From contig JABANP010000050.1 of NCBI GenBank assembly GCA_013115135.1, positions 1-64,000 of the forward strand: DNA of 64,000 bases, written 5' to 3'. Both the position numbers and the translations under genes were made by a program. Positions 49,500-62,614 of the stretch are shown here, piece after piece; the first letter of the stretch is position 1, and every line of letters begins with the position of its first letter. A model generated the notes under the pieces. That model searched no databases. It was not told where the DNA came from and saw nothing but the letters and a program-made list of their open reading frames with translations. Source of the stretch: Perkinsus olseni (lineage: Eukaryota > Perkinsozoa > Perkinsida > Perkinsidae).

Positions 49500-50340
49500 G
49501 GTCAGGCACCGGTGCCTATCATACTTTCCTTCTCCTAGCTTCCAGAAGAAGAAAGGCCACTAGAGACGACACTCCAAAAAATGAGAGGCTTTGCCACCCG
49601 AACTGTCTCATTACGAATTATCAAGGAAGAGAAACATCTCTGAAGCTGATGATCAATAATGGCGATGGAGTGAAACACGAACTGCTGAGGATGCTAGCTT
49701 GCACACACGATTAAGCGCATACACCGACGAATACTACCTGTCATAAGCAACACGAGACCGGATCAAGGCAAACAAGCTAGCCGCATGCTTGTCATGACGA
49801 TTCTAGCCTTCAGCCTGAGAATCTTTGGCTCAGAAGCGAAGATTTCCCCAAGGTGCGACGTACGAGATGGCGAACGAACCACCTACACTCCTTCAACCGG
49901 TTTTCGGGGCGATATCCCACTGAATCTGATTGCCAAGTGACCTATCGAGCATGAGATATTTCCCAGACTGTGAACTCCACGAAAAGGACGATGCAACTCT
50001 GAGAAACCAAATTATATCACCGCCTGGAACCGCATCCTGATTTGCAGCAGGATCAAATAGTATACGAGTGAGTGCATCAAAATTTTCAAGCGAGCTCCTG
50101 CGGTATATCTGCCAGATCACGATCGGCGAAGGCCCACTCCGAATCCTCATCACGATCATTTGCGCTCTCACTTCCGTGCGACGGGCACAACGGTGCTCTC
50201 TCGCTGGGAGACCTGATGAGAGACCGCTAGATGAGGGGTAGCCAAGTATGCAGGAGCACAATCGACCTAGCCCGAGCCGGTCTCGTAGTAGGAACGCGAG
50301 AAACGCTACTGACGCCGAGAGTGATAGACGACGGGGCTTG
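49500..50340. other. Spacer with no convincing gene
   Basis: An open frame on the minus strand (50345-49893) has no recognisable domain and starts exactly where the LMBRD2 frame stops, so it may be 3' untranslated. A perfect 14-bp palindrome AGGCACCGGTGCCT lies at 49504-49517. Confidence 0.4.
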
Positions 50341-50341
50341 C

Positions 50342-53155
50342 TCACTCTTCGAAATTCGTCTGTTGGCCCTCTCGACCAGGTTGGTAGCCGCGCAGTCCTG
50401 CGTTCCCTCTGTTGAAGGCCACCATGCGGTACTGGGACGCTCGGCCAGCCTCGAGATCCGCTTGATTTGCTCGACGAAGGCGTTCACGATGAAGCAGTTT
50501 ACGGCCCTGACGAAAGATGTACAAGACAATTCCAGCTCCACTGAGATATGCACCTCTTCCACAGTCGCCGCATCAGCTCTGAGTCCACTGCCTTCGAATT
50601 CGAATGTCGAGGATAAGCCCAGAGCCCGGACGAGGCGATGGTACATGTTGGTGAGCTGCAGTAGCGAAAACACCTGCGCAGAATACAATCGCTCTGAAGC
50701 TGCTCTAATATCGCTGAGCTCACCAGAATGAGCAAGGGAAAGTAAGAGACAAAATCCTCGCCGATTATTGGAGCAGCCGATATTGGCGTTCCGAACATTC
50801 GACCTGAGTGTGACAGGCGGCAGTCCTTTACCAGGCTCACCGGTGGCAGCTAGACGCTTACCAAAGGATGTCTTTGAGTCTGGTATACGTAGCAGTTTGA
50901 GGTAGTTGTATGCAACAGGAAAGCTGAGCCTTGTTACCATCGACGCACACCAAAGCAGGGACGCACTGACAAGGCACAGGCATCGGAGTGTCAAGGAAAA
51001 AAATCACGCATCCCGGAAACTGAGGAGATCGGGTAATAAGTGATGAATATATGCCTATGTTTTATAAGCTCATTTATGAAGTAGTGAAATCACGAGCAAT
51101 GAGCGGGGGCTCGACCTGTTGGATTGGCATACTAAGGCCAACTGCCTCGACCAAATGGGGTCGTCCCCCGCACCCGAGTACTGTCTGTTGCCGAATTCTC
51201 CGTCTTAGTTAACGATTCGAGAAGAGAACCAGATTACCTGTCCGTATGATGGTGCGTGTACAATCCATACGTCCCAGCGACTTTCACTCGGAACAGGGAC
51301 CAGTAGCAGCAACCAGCAACGTACAACAAAGGTAGACCGACGCCGACTTGACCCAGCACTGCAATGTATACAGGCGGTACGTAACCGTCTGAAAAGATAA
51401 TCGGTTATGCAAAGATTAAGTGCGGCGTGGGAAAGACACCTTTCTGCACAATTCCCAGGGCCCACAGCAGCTCATCGTAACCAATAGCCAACAAACTTGA
51501 CCACTTCGTATCCCAAAACATAGTAGCCTGAAATGAGTAAATATGCTGATTGACTCGCTGGGCACAGCTGGAGCATATCTTACCTGGCCACTTATTATGC
51601 CAACGCTTAGGATGGCACAGAATAACGCGGCGGCACGCGTAAGATACGAGCCTAAGGAATGCCCAGTAAGCATCTGAGGGAAGAAAGTCGATTCAAGCCA
51701 TCCGAGATTGCCGGCTATAATTCATGTGATCACTCACGAGCGAGTGCCTCAGCCTCTCCACAGCACTCCCGTGCAACGGGGCATCAACGTTATGGCACGC
51801 CATCCGATCCTCCAAAGCCCAGCCAGTATCAACTAAGTCAGACCACCTGCAAGAACGTGGGGGATACCGCCTTTGCGGAGGGTGCGGAGGTGACTGCTAT
51901 AAGGAGCATGCCGACTGGTAGATAGGGGTTGTGCGCGTACGTGTCACGAGGCTGCTTCCCTTGGACCGGCGAAGAGGAATTTTATGGCCATACTACCTGT
52001 GCTGACTCCTCCTGGCAGCCGCTAGAGCTGCCGACAGCTCAAAGTCTTCTCTGGAAGTAGAGCCTCTTACTAAAGACATATTGGTTGGAATCAGTGGTGT
52101 ACCTGTATAGCAAAAGTATGTAAAATGAACACGCGCAGCTCGGCAAGGAGTGAGAACCTACCCTCAGTATCTCCCTCTATACATTCGGACACAACTTCGT
52201 CTTGTCCATCGTCGAAGTTCACGGCAATCCCAAGGAATTCGCCGGCTTCTCGTATCTGTCAGGCGAGTTCCCAACTCATCACGCGCGAGCACGCGGTCGT
52301 CTTCCTTTTCCCTTAACTACAAGTTCTTTAGAAGCTCCTCTTCCTCCTCCTCCCTGATTCACCGGCTTCATCACGGTAATGATTGAACACATCCATCAGC
52401 TCGAACTTGGCGGAGAGTCGTGCCTACTGGGCGGCATGACTAGCAAATTCTCGCGTTACAAGCGAAGATATTCAGCGCACTGAGCGGCGGTTTTCGCCTC
52501 TTGAACTCGCATTGAATCCCCCGCTCCATCTGGTCTATGTCGCCCCCGGGCCCCGGTGGCTCCCCGTGAGCTTGTGTATTACATCTTCCGCGGCAACCGC
52601 CTGGGCATAGATCGCCTCTACATGCCGTTTGTCATATGACAGCACATGCAACCACTGTGGTACAGCCACCAGCCCGTATCCCAGCAACAAGGTGACCAAC
52701 ACCAAACCCCAAGCATTAGAGGCCGCGTAGACGAATCCAACTATGCCCTGCAGATCAAGCCGCTGCTCGTACCACAGGTACGACAGAATAAGCAGTCCGG
52801 CGAAAGCGTACATCAGGTACCAGAAAGCATTGTTACGGAGAGCTTTCTTCAGAGAGTGCGTGGATTCATATTCTAGCATAATAGGGTAGGCTATCCAGCA
52901 GAGGCTGAAGGAAATCCAGTAGACTCTACTCCAAGACTCAGAAAGGATCTCCGTGTGTTCGTTGGTTCTCGAGTAGCATATATCATACGGCAACAAAACA
53001 AGGGTGGTTACCGTGAGGGCCATGCCGCAGTATACCATCGCGAATTGGAACAGGCTGGTCGTCTTACTTGCGTAGCTGCACAGGGTCTTCAGACCCCACA
53101 AGAGGGATACCCCCAATATGATAAGAGGGAGTACCAGCGACTGTTCCATCGCCAT
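50342..53155 (-). CDS. LMBRD2: LMBR1-domain membrane protein (LMBRD2-like)
   Basis: LMBR1-domain proteins are large multi-pass membrane proteins; LMBRD2 is linked to GPCR signalling at the plasma membrane in animals. ATG at 53153-53155 opens membrane spans (SLVLPLIILGVSLLWGL, ALTVTTLVLLPYDICYS, VYWISFSLCWIAYPIMLEYE) and the signature SLKKALRNNAFWYLM. WGLVLVTLLLGYGLVAVPQW is diagnostic. Later exons give HSLGSYLTRAAALFCAILSV, AVLGQVGVGLPLLYVAG, FRVKVAGTYGLYTHHHTD, then RLSFPVAYNYLKLLRI. After introns come RMFGTPISAAPIIGEDFVSY and VEEGRKLLHRERLRRANQAD, which aligns with the LMBRD2 EEGK-L tail. The stop is at 50342-50344. The middle (52500-51700) holds several short exons I did not resolve fully. 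Confidence 0.85.
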
Positions 53156-53227
53156 TATTGAAATGCAAAAATCATGCTGAACCGGCTGGTGAGATTTTTG
53201 CCTCTATCAATCGAATTACAGAGACCC

Positions 53228-56115
53228 GTATGACATCAGTGCTACATGTCCAACATCAAGCTGTATTAAACGAGTTCAAACAGGCAAAGCATTTGGATTC
53301 TGTAGCAGAAGCTCTCCGCGATCTTGGCCGCATCGCTCCGCTCTCCGCTCGTGTCATGTTTAGACTTTTTGTAGCTCAGAGTAGAACTTGTTATGCGAAT
53401 GGATCTCAGAGGTCCATCTAGGCTGTGAACGGCCGCCTCGTGAAGTCGCTAAACAGCATGAGCTGTTCCAATTTCGCAGCCGACCAAAGGTGAAGACTTT
53501 TCTGCGCTCTTTCATGCTGCCCCGACAAATTTCGCTCTCGCGTGTTGTTCTCCTCGAATCCAGGACTCACGTCATGCTTGTAACGATCACAAAGATCGTT
53601 CAACTCCAGTCCCGCCTCTGAGCTCCGAACATGTGAGTTTAGGTCGTATTTTGTTAACCTTGATGCCATTCGGCTTGTGGTCTAAATCCAGCTCAGCTGC
53701 CTCTTCGGCGTCATCGTCTAGTGGCTCTCATAATCACCACCGGCACCATGCGTCCAGAAAGCATGGACACGAACGGTCACGGAGCTACTCCGCCCCCACA
53801 TCCAATCCAGAAGGAATTGCCGAGAATCCGACAGGGGCTGAGAACGAGGGAACCCAGGATAACAAAGGGGAAGCAGTTCTTGCAAAAATTGATCCCAAGG
53901 CTAAAGACCGGAAGTAGGAGGTTCGCAAAGGGGCGAGGAGAGGGTGACGATGAGCGAGGTTACTATCCCCCGTAGCTCTCCTGTGTCACCCAATGATCTG
54001 GACTGCATCCTGCAACGTTCATCTCAATCCACTTGGTACCATCGACGATAGCGGATTTCGACGCTGCTTCAGGTACGGTAGTTGAATCTGATTCGGATGA
54101 GTGCTACGAAAAGGAGTATCTGGACTCACTGAAGCACAAGTCTAATCGAGCCAGTGAGTAGCGTCGCGTTGGGTTCCTTTCCTTGGCCAGAACTGACTCG
54201 TTGACTTCAGGTTATGTTGGGGGTGCCGCGACGGGTGTAGCAGCTGCAGTGGGAACGTTTGTCGTAATACAAGTTGGCTACAGCGAGGGCCAGCAGCCCC
54301 TGCTTACTTCACGTGGTCTCTCTGTTCCTTTTTTGCGGAGGCTCGGGACACAGGAGGCGTATTTTTTGTCGTAATAGGTTTTTGCATCGCCTCTGGCCGT
54401 CGCTGGTGCTGCCGCCGTCGGCGCTGGCGGTGCGTGGAAACTACTGCGAGACAAGGGAAAGCGAGAGGTCAAGGCGGTACTAATAGGGAGCGTATTATCT
54501 CACTTGATCTGTGAACCTGACTGAGAGTGGAACACCATTCCTGCGATGCAGTTCCCCGATTCGAACTCGCTGACCCGCAAACCGGAGTTGAAACCGCTTT
54601 CATTGATCGGCGCTCTGATCATTTCAGGCAGAAGGCACTATGAAGTCAGGAGATCATTCTGGTGATGTTACACAGACAATGTTGGGAGCTCCTGGGACCG
54701 ACTTGCCGGCTAAGTCTCAGAGTAGTGCTCCGTGTCCTTTACACACTGCTAGGCCAATCCTTCTGAATTCGCTAAATCTGGGTTTGAGATGCATCTTCAG
54801 GCTACTTCACGATATCTGGCAAATCGGCCAACGAGCTGGATGAGTTCCTCGCTGGAGGAAAGCCAAGTACTCGGATGTCCAGCAGCTTCATTGTTGCTAC
54901 GACCTTTCTCAGGCCTTAAAAGACTCAAATTTCTTGTCTCGTGGGCGAGGTTGCAGGTCGAAGATTCGCTGCCGAGCATGGAAAAGGCCCGTGAGTGGCG
55001 ACTCCTCGCTCTGGCACCCGCCTCTCCAGAGTGGGAATATCAGATGGTTGCTCATTCAGTTAACTCTGGCGACAGCTCTAGAATCGGTGGCCAGTGTACC
55101 AAATTAATGACGGCTCTGGATGAGGTGATAGGGTCCTTTTCTCCTTGGGTACAGCAACAATATGTCGCGAGAGCGGAGAAAGACAAGGTATTGGCTCCTT
55201 CGTTCAACAGGGCCGTAAGTCATTGGCCTCAGAGTAAAAGACACCGGGAGTTCACACTGATCTGCCTTCACGTCAGCCCTCTCTACAAGTTCCTAGCTCA
55301 CGACTCTGTGAATAAGGTGGTCCGAATCTCACCCTAGGGAGTGCGTTCATCCTGATGAATGCTCAGGCCTTCACTTTTTGCAACACCGAGTTTTTGCAGC
55401 AGTGGGAGAGCGGCGACGTAGACCCTGAATTGATGATTCAGAGGCAAGTCGAGCGGCATTGCCTCAATACTGAGCTGTTTAATCTGTAGGTGCCGCGCGA
55501 CTTTTCCCACAATAGTCGAGACCGTCGGTCTCATCCGCAGCCACCCAACTAAGAGGGGTACGCCCGGGCCGCTGTGTCTTCGCTGAGGGTATTATGCCGT
55601 TTGGCAGGTCGCGCCGATTCAGATCTCATGACTCCTTCAGAGCAGGGCGAGCACAGGCTCACTGCTACGGTCTACTGGATCTCGCAATTCTTACGGAGGT
55701 AATGCTTCCGAAATTGACCTAGAGAACGTACCGCTACAGTGAAGTGGTAGTAGCGGTTGTCATTCTCGTAATCGGATCAATGGCAGGCCTGATGTGCAAG
55801 AGTTCCTTTCGGGCGCCATGATGAGTAACAGCCGGGCCATTACACCCAGAAGGCACCCCGAGAGCAGAGGTGCTTTGAGAGGGGTGTATCCTCGGACGGA
55901 CTGTTTAATGATTCAGTGGTTCCCACTGCGCTGCTTGCTCAGGCTCGGCTTCGAAACCGTCGACTGCGGGAGACACTGAACAGCCGCAGACGAGCAAGAC
56001 AACAGGTGCCGCGGAAGTAGGTTCAGAGAGTCCGATCACACCCGAAAGCTCTGAGGAGGAAGACGGATCGCCCACGATAGAATTCCCGCCTCTTGGTAAT
56101 ATAGGGGTGTATTAA
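53228..56115 (+). CDS. Unrecognised spliced gene or genes
   Basis: Plus-strand exons appear from ATG 53228 (SVLHVQHQAVLNEFKQAKHL, ALRDLGRIAPLSARVM). Then comes a Ser/His-rich exon (SSASSSSGSHNHHRHHASRK), a short exon MSEVTIPRSSPVSPNDLDC, an acidic exon VESDSDECYEKEYLDSLKH, and two Gly/Ala-rich hydrophobic stretches (GYVGGAATGVAAAVGTFVV and LAVAGAAAVGAGGAWKLL). A longer frame (54789-55337) encodes WLLALAP-type helical sequence (EWRLLALAPASPEWEYQMVA). Late blocks are CNTEFLQQWESGDVDPELMI and an acidic tail PESSEEEDGSPTIEFPP, stopping at 56113-56115. It may be one membrane-associated protein or two genes. Confidence 0.45.
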
Positions 56116-56242
56116 CGAGTACAAGCGAGCTCGTGCAGCTTTCCGAAGGTGTGAGTGTCGGCGCTGGACGCTAAATGAACCGGTGCAGCACCGGCGGTGC
56201 TGTTCGTGACCATGAATATGCGCGGCGGGAGTATTTAAGGCA

Positions 56243-57982
56243 TTGGAATTTAGCTCGAATAAGTATTGGCCGATGCCAACGGTGAATTTTGCAGGTGCGG
56301 AGCTGGAGATGGACGAGGACGAGTTCTACTCGGCATCCGAGGGCGAATCTTCGGAGAATGAGAGTAGTAACGCTCCCGTGAAGGGAAAGCTCCTTCGGAA
56401 AAAACTAGACAGAGGTGAGCTCGGTTCCTTAGGCGATGGCCACAGAGTAGTGACGAAATCGTGTGTAATCTCAGTCGAGGCTCGTCCCCCCGCTGGGCTT
56501 GGATTGGAATTGTATTGTGCGGCCACGAGAGACTCGGTCATGAGCGACGAGATTCGCCCGATTCTCAGCTCGGACGAGGGTGAAGCCAACACCTGGTAGT
56601 ATATGGGTGATGAGCCTCACTTCCCTTCCCTTGAAGCCTCTTCGGTGGCTGGTGGCTATTTCATCTGTTTTGTTTAGGAGCGAGCTCGACTGCACAGAAT
56701 TTAAAGTGAGAGGTCACACGTATCTTGATGACAAGGTGAAACACCCAAGCGAGCCCGCTCTCATGAAAACAGGTATGAACTGCGACGGTCTTTTTCCGAT
56801 TGCACTGACTCACAGCCGACTGACTCACTGACTCGATACTTACGTCCCGTCGGAGAGGGCGTCTGGCCGTTCTCATTCTCTCACACATATCCCGAATGAA
56901 TCCCGCATCTCCCGTCACAGTATGTTCAAGAGTATAAGCTTCATACGAAGCGCACCCGTTGGCAGTCCGCACAGTCAGCCTGGAACTTTATGTCAGTTGC
57001 CTTCGAGTTGTTCTTCTGTGATGATGAGGAAGTGATATGCGCCTCTACCGAGCCACATTGCAAGGCCTACTGGCTTCGGAAGGAACACCCTGACTGGTAG
57101 GCATCCTCACGGAGCGCGCTAGATGTTTCCACATTCTGAGATCACATTCCTTAGCTTCTTCTTCACGGTGAATTGGCGAATGGCTCCCTTCTACTGCACC
57201 AATACCTTCATGGTCAGCAAGGACGCTCCGTGGCTTCAATCCGATACGGACACGGTAAGCCGCGACTTCACTCCTCGCTGTTCTTCCCGATCGCGGAGTC
57301 CAGCTGCATGCATGCTCCAATACGCCCCCGTGGAGTCCTCGTTATACTCTTCGAAGTGGTCGAGACATTCCTTTTAGCCTTACGGGATTCTGATGCGGCG
57401 ATTTCTGGATATGGACGACGAGGGTCGTAACAGCCGATTGAAGGTTATCCCCTCAGTTGCCGAAGGGCCGTGGATTGTTAAGAAAGTAAATAGCGCTATC
57501 TATCGGCTGCTGTATGCTTTCCTCGGTATCATCCCCACTTGTAAATCCTCCGGTTTGTTCACTATCAGGCAGTCGGGCAAACCCCGGCTATAATTGGCCG
57601 AAAACTCACAACGACTCATTTCACTGGGAACCGGTTTGTCGAAGTTTCAGTCGATGTTTTCTCAAGCGCGGCCGCACGGCATATGATGTCGCTGGTAGGA
57701 ACGGGTTCCGTTCGACACTTTACTGCAATCTCACTGTGATGGGGTATGTTCTATGACAGGTTGTTGGAGCCGCGAAAAAGTTGGTCATCGACGTTGGGTT
57801 CGTGCTCGAGGGTCACTCGGAAGTAGGCTGGATCTCACTATAGGAAACTCACTCACCTTGTTCAGGAGGAATTGCCCGAGCGGCTCCTTGGTGGCTTCAG
57901 ACTAAGGAAGCCCGACTTGGTTACGTGCCGGAGATTTAAGCGCTCCGCTGGCGAATCACCGACGGATTCCAGTCTCGAATGA
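56243..57982 (+). CDS. DUF1336 / EDR2-C-like protein
   Basis: DUF1336 (EDR2 C-terminal) proteins are predicted lipid-binding proteins; in plants EDR2 binds phosphoinositide. ATG 56243 opens an acidic N-terminus (AELEMDEDEFYSASEGESSE). The domain follows: LDCTEFKVRGHTYLDDKVKH, the [LF]-F-P-I-A block, TVNWRMAPFYCTNTF-region, FLDMDDEGRNSRLKVIPSVA with EGPWIVKKV, TTTHFTGNRF-EVSVDVFSS, VGAAKKLVIDVGFVLEGHSE and EELPERLLGGFRLRKPDL. It ends with DSSLE and a stop at 57980-57982. No START or PH domain is seen before it. The N-terminal exon joins around 56575-56690 are uncertain. Confidence 0.85.
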
Positions 57983-58294
57983 AACGCACACGAGTAGCAG
58001 CAGTATTGTGCTTTTGGTCACCTAACAAAATTTCACAAGGCCTTGCACAACAATCTTATTTGAAGGTCTTTGCCCGCTTCAGAACTTGCAGTCCATTCGA
58101 TGGTATAGGTCTTGCTGTTCTCCCGCTCTTCACATTTGTTCTTGCGCTCCTGAATCCCTCAATCAAACTTGCCTTTTCTGACCCGACGGTTTGTTGTGTG
58201 CTAGTGCTCAAGTCCGTGCGAACTCAACGTTCGGATTCCTACGGAGCCTTTAGAGGATCCCTGATGGGTCCTTCTGTAGGGTTGTATCCTCCCC

Positions 58295-60290
58295 ATGGCC
58301 GGATCGTCGCCTGCCGTAGACATGCACGAGGTCCCGAACGAAGAAGAGGAGCAAGCAGCTCCCTCGATCATAACGCAGGTACTTCGGACGCCCTTCGCGT
58401 CCAAGTGGGGATGCTCAGGATCGTGGGAGTGTTCAGCCGTGTTGGAACTCAGGTGGAAGGTGTTTTCACGACGAAGTTGCCTGAGGAATACCAAATCCCC
58501 GACGATCCTATCGTTCTGGAAGGGCACCTCTCCCGATCTGGTGACCTGGCGCCGACTTTTGTCTTTACTCGCTCGGGTACGGGTGTGCTCAGGCCTATCA
58601 TCTATGCTGAATGACCTGCTTTCGCTGGAAGAGCCAGTGGTCTTCGATTTCATCGTCAACGGTCAGTTCTTGCGGACCAGCCTTGCTGAGTTCTACACGC
58701 AATACGGCCTGTCCAGTGAAGTTGCCTGCAAGATTGAGTAATTTATATAGTTCAGTCTGTCTCTAAATGCTATGCGATGTGTCAAAGGTACGTCCTGGCG
58801 ATGCCGGAGCCAGAAACGGCCGAGGTTACCCAAGAAGAAGAGTGGCTCTCGTGCATTGAGGTCATCGAGGGTACTGGTTCAGGCTTGTATGCCACAGGCT
58901 CAATGAAGGGTAATAGTGTATGGCTGTTATCATCGATCGTACCTGGTCCTGCCCACTGCAGGCTCGTGGAGTCTGTATACATCTGAAGGTCATCGTAAGC
59001 TCTTCGGACAGCGCGACTCCGATGCTTCGGTGCTCGCGCTCGCCGGCCGAGAGAATACCGTAGTTACAGGTGAGCTATAGAACCTTGGCCATGTCTTGCT
59101 GAATCTCTTGTGACCGCAGGGAGCCGCGATGGGCTAGTTCGATTCTATTCTCTTGGCGAGGGTAACAAGTCTCCGGAGCTCATATCGAGCGCCAACAATG
59201 GGATTAGGGGAGGGTAGCAGCAAGCCTCATGTTGCAGGCGGCGAAAAACCGTTGCTTGGTTTATCAGGGTCGCAGCAGTGACAGCACTCACGATCTCGGG
59301 GGACAGTAGTATCGTTGTTGCTGGAGATGCTGGCGGACTTCTTGCGCTGTATAATGTCTCCACTGGTGAGGCCGGCCGGCTCGGGAGCTTCTGCCCGTTG
59401 GATCCGTTCTCTGCTTCTAGAATCGTCCCGCGACGTAACAGGTCCGAGAGCGGTCTTCGCTGACCACCACATGGAGGGCTGTGGTGTTACGAGGTGAGCT
59501 GTGCTGAACCATCTCACTCAAATGAGACGTTCGGCATCCAGGTTGGTGGAAATGGACGCGGAAACTGTCATGTCTGCGTCTTTGGACAACACTCTGGCGC
59601 TGTGGGACATTCTGGCTGCCAAACGAAAGGCAACCCTTCCTTGTGCGAGGTAAGGGAACTTCAGGCGCTCGGGTTTTTGCTCTCCCAATGGTGAAGGACC
59701 ATCGGGCGTTGGTATGCACTTCGGGTGTTACCAATTCGTCTTTTTTATGAGCTCCGTGTCTCTCTATGTCATGTTTGTCACTCGTGTTTCAGGGCGGCAA
59801 CGGCTCTGGCGGTGTCAGCAGACAGATCTGGAGTTTGCACAGGTCACGACGATGGTCGTGTTGCTTATTGGGATCTGCGCACCTCCAAGGAGGAACTTGA
59901 GCTCTTGCAGCAGTACAGGACCCATGAGCGCTCGATCACAGGGGTGAGCAAGTGCATACCTCAGATCACCTGGCAGCATCGAGGCCCGACACTGATCTTC
60001 ACGTTGAGCTCAGGTTTCCTGGAACCCGAAGAGTGACTACCTCGTAGCCACAAGTTCTCTTGACGGCACCGTCAGACTTTACGACTCTCGTTCGGCTCGA
60101 TTGCCACTCCAACGATGCGATATGCCTCAAGAAGTTGCAGTGACCGGATGCACTTGGCTCGATGATAAGGTGAACTTAGAGTTATCGTTCCGACAGGTGC
60201 TTGATCTCCGTTTCGTCTCAGATGATTCTCTCGTCGGGCTCGGATGGCAAGGTCAGAACCCACATGATCAACCCATCGCTGGTTGAGTGA
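58295..60290 (+). CDS. WDR12: WDR12/YTM1 ribosome-biogenesis WD40 protein
   Basis: WDR12 (yeast Ytm1) is part of the Nop7-Erb1-Ytm1 (PeBoW) complex in 60S maturation. ATG 58295 starts MAGSSPAVDMHEVPNEEEEQ. An intron (CAG|GTACTT to CTCAG) joins to the NLE domain: VEGVFTTKLPEEYQIPDDP, SGLSSMLNDLLSLEEPVVFD, FIVNGQFLRTSLAEFYTQYG and EVACKIEYVLAMPEPE. WD40 repeats follow: EEEWLSCIEVIEGT-G, GSRDGLVRFYSLGE, SASLDNTLALWDILAAKRKA, CTGHDDGRVAYWDLRTSKEE, ATSSLDGTVRLYDSRSARLP. The last intron (60170-60221) joins GCTWLDDK to MILSSGSDGKVRTHMINPS, giving the stop at 60288-60290. The head-to-tail order with the DUF1336 gene leaves 312 bp between them. Family assignment is strong. Confidence 0.93.
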
Positions 60291-60429
60291 TCATATCAAT
60301 GATGCCGATCGGCGGCATAACGTCATTCAAACGTACACTCCGGGATTACCAAAGAACGTTTCTTGCTCGAAGTAGATTTGCTTAGTTGTATCAATTGTAT
60401 GGACGGGGGTGACTACTCGCTTCTTGTAA

Positions 60430-62612
60430 ATGGAAGAAACTGCTTTCAGCGATCTCGAGTGCACCTTTGACGAGAAGGAGGTGATTGTGGTGGATACGGG
60501 ATCAGGCTTCACTAAAGTCGGTTATAGCGGCTGCGATGTCCCAGCACGAGTAATCCCCACGGCAGCCTTCCAAGACGCGATCACCCGAGGGAGTACGTCA
60601 TTCGAGCACGTTGCTGCTTCGGGTGCAGAAGGCATAGATCTCTTGGTCTCTCTCAGGCTCCTATGATGACAGCTCGAGCCTGGGCCGAAACACTAGCTAT
60701 GGGAGTCGTTCAAGTACAGCCGAGGCCCAGGGTGTTAAGTTATACGGCGAGCAGGCAGTTGAGGCATATGTCAACAGTAGTTCTCATCATCCGACTGCCC
60801 GGAAGGAGCTTAGGAGGTACCTTCGAGCTAGTGGACATAATGTATTGTCGAGGTCGGCGCTGATAAGGCCGATTCTGCGGGGCGAGATTATCGACAAGGA
60901 CGACCTGGAAGCCTTCTGGGACCACACACTCAGGCAGATAGTTAGACCGTCGAAACGGGGGCGTGACGGTGAACTCAGGAACGCAGAAACTCGCTCCGCT
61001 TAAAGTCCCGCAATTTTCCAGGGTCGGTTTCTCTGGAAGACTTCCCAGTGTTGTTGACGGATTGCCCTTCAAGCACAGCTGTAGCTACAGCTAGCAATCA
61101 GCAGCTTGTCGGTGTGGGTGGCAACAGCTTTACGAGGGCGTGGATGGCTGAGGTGAGCTTGAGCCTTCTCGTGGCTCCTCGATTCGCATGAGTTAGGTCA
61201 TGTTTGAAAAGTTCCACGCGCCAGCTGTTGCTATTATGAATACGGCAGCCCTTTCCTTGTTTGCCACCGGCATGCCCACGGGATTAGTCGTGGACATCGG
61301 CGAAGGGGTACACTTTTCGCTTTAGCTTCGCGCGAGCCTTTCATCGGAAGGTTACGCACGCCACACCGGTTTTTCAAGGATTTGCTATCCCCCATGCTAC
61401 CTTCCGCTTGAATAAAGCTGGTAAGGGCTGCTGGCAGGCTGGTGTTGCACGGGGACGTGGGTGACGTGCACAGGTATGGATGTAACCGAGCATCTGAGGG
61501 AAATCATCTCGCAGCGACAACCTGCCGTCGCTTCGAAGGTCACCGGGGCAGCGAAGTCAAGCAGTGATTATTTCATTTATGCTGATATGAAGGAAAAATT
61601 CTGTCAAGTGAGCGAGCTGCCAATTCGTAATGCGCTGGGATTAAGTGTGTCTCAGCTCCGAGCTGCTGATGTTGAAGACCAGGATCGAACCCAAGTAGTA
61701 ATCTTGGGAGGAAACTTGTTCGCCATTCGGAGTCGGTCTCGTGGTCTCACAAACTGTACATACTCCAGCGGTGGACTGGATCGCCGACATGTGTATCGAG
61801 ATCAGGCCGGCACTTCTCCGAGCTCCAAGGGCGGCCCCTTCGAGCTGCCAGATGGCAGCATAGTTCAGGTGGATGGGCGTTGCTGCTTGGATGCCCCCGA
61901 AGTGTAGGCACAGGTCGAAAATACCTCGACGAGAGGATGCTCTCAGGCTCTTCTGTTCCAAGAACATGATCGCGGAAGAGAATGGCGAGGTCGCGAACAG
62001 TAGAGCCGATGGCACTGTAGCGAGCATTTGTCAGTCTGCGCTCGAAGCTGTTGACCCAGAGATAAGGTGAGGCTTCTGCAGTGTACCTGAGCAGGTCTTA
62101 TGATAATATTTTAGGCCGGACGTACTCGACAATATTCACGTATCTGGCGGCTCGTCGATGTTACCGGGGGTGGCTACTCGCCTGGAGAACGCGCTCAACG
62201 CTTGTGGAATGGGCGACTCCAACGAGCCAGTGAAAGTCAGGGTTGACTCCCAGAGGAAGTAAGGTGGAATACTCACGCTTGGATTTGGACACACGAATCA
62301 TACTGGCAGGGAAAATGATTCCTAGGATCCATCGTGGATCAGGATTAACCAAGGGATGGATCATAGGACTGTTCCTAGAATCAATCTACTGACGAACCTG
62401 TGTATTTAGTGGTTTCGTGAAATACACGAAACTACCGAGTACACGGAAATTTACGACGTGAATGTTCATTCTTCGATAGATATGCAGCATGGGTCGGCGG
62501 ATCAATGATTGCATCTATGAGCACGTTCGTGGACTACATGTGCGTCACGCGGAAGGAATACGATGAAGATCGGCATAACATCCGTAGAACTCTAGCGAAG
62601 AAGACATTCTGA
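60430..62612 (+). CDS. Divergent actin-related protein
   Basis: ATG 60430 begins MEETAFSDLECTFDEKEVIV. The nucleotide-binding fold follows: VVDTGSGFTKVGYSGCDVPA (phosphate 1), a long Ser-rich insertion after exon 1, ILRGEIIDKDDLEAFWDHTL, DFPVLLTDCPSSTAVATA, VMFEKFHAPAVAIMNTAALS, FATGMPTGLVVDIGEG (phosphate 2), then VTHATPVFQGFAIPHATFRL, AGMDVTEHLREII, NIHVSGGSSMLPGVATRLEN (adenosine motif) and AAWVGGSMIASMSTFVDYM with RKEYDED. The stop is at 62610-62612. About seven short introns. The N-terminal insertion and loss of canonical actin residues place it among actin-related proteins, but I cannot say which. It follows WDR12 by 139 bp. Confidence 0.92.
62412..62432. repeat. Hairpin inside an actin-gene intron
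   Basis: GTTTCGTG (62412-62419) and CACGAAAC (62425-62432) pair around AAATA. The likely intron of the actin-related gene spans it. Confidence 0.7.
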
Positions 62613-62614
62613 GA

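Noticed and set aside
49893..50345. 150-codon frame on the minus strand
   Set aside because: It begins right at the LMBRD2 stop, has no recognisable domain, and is best read as 3' untranslated or chance.
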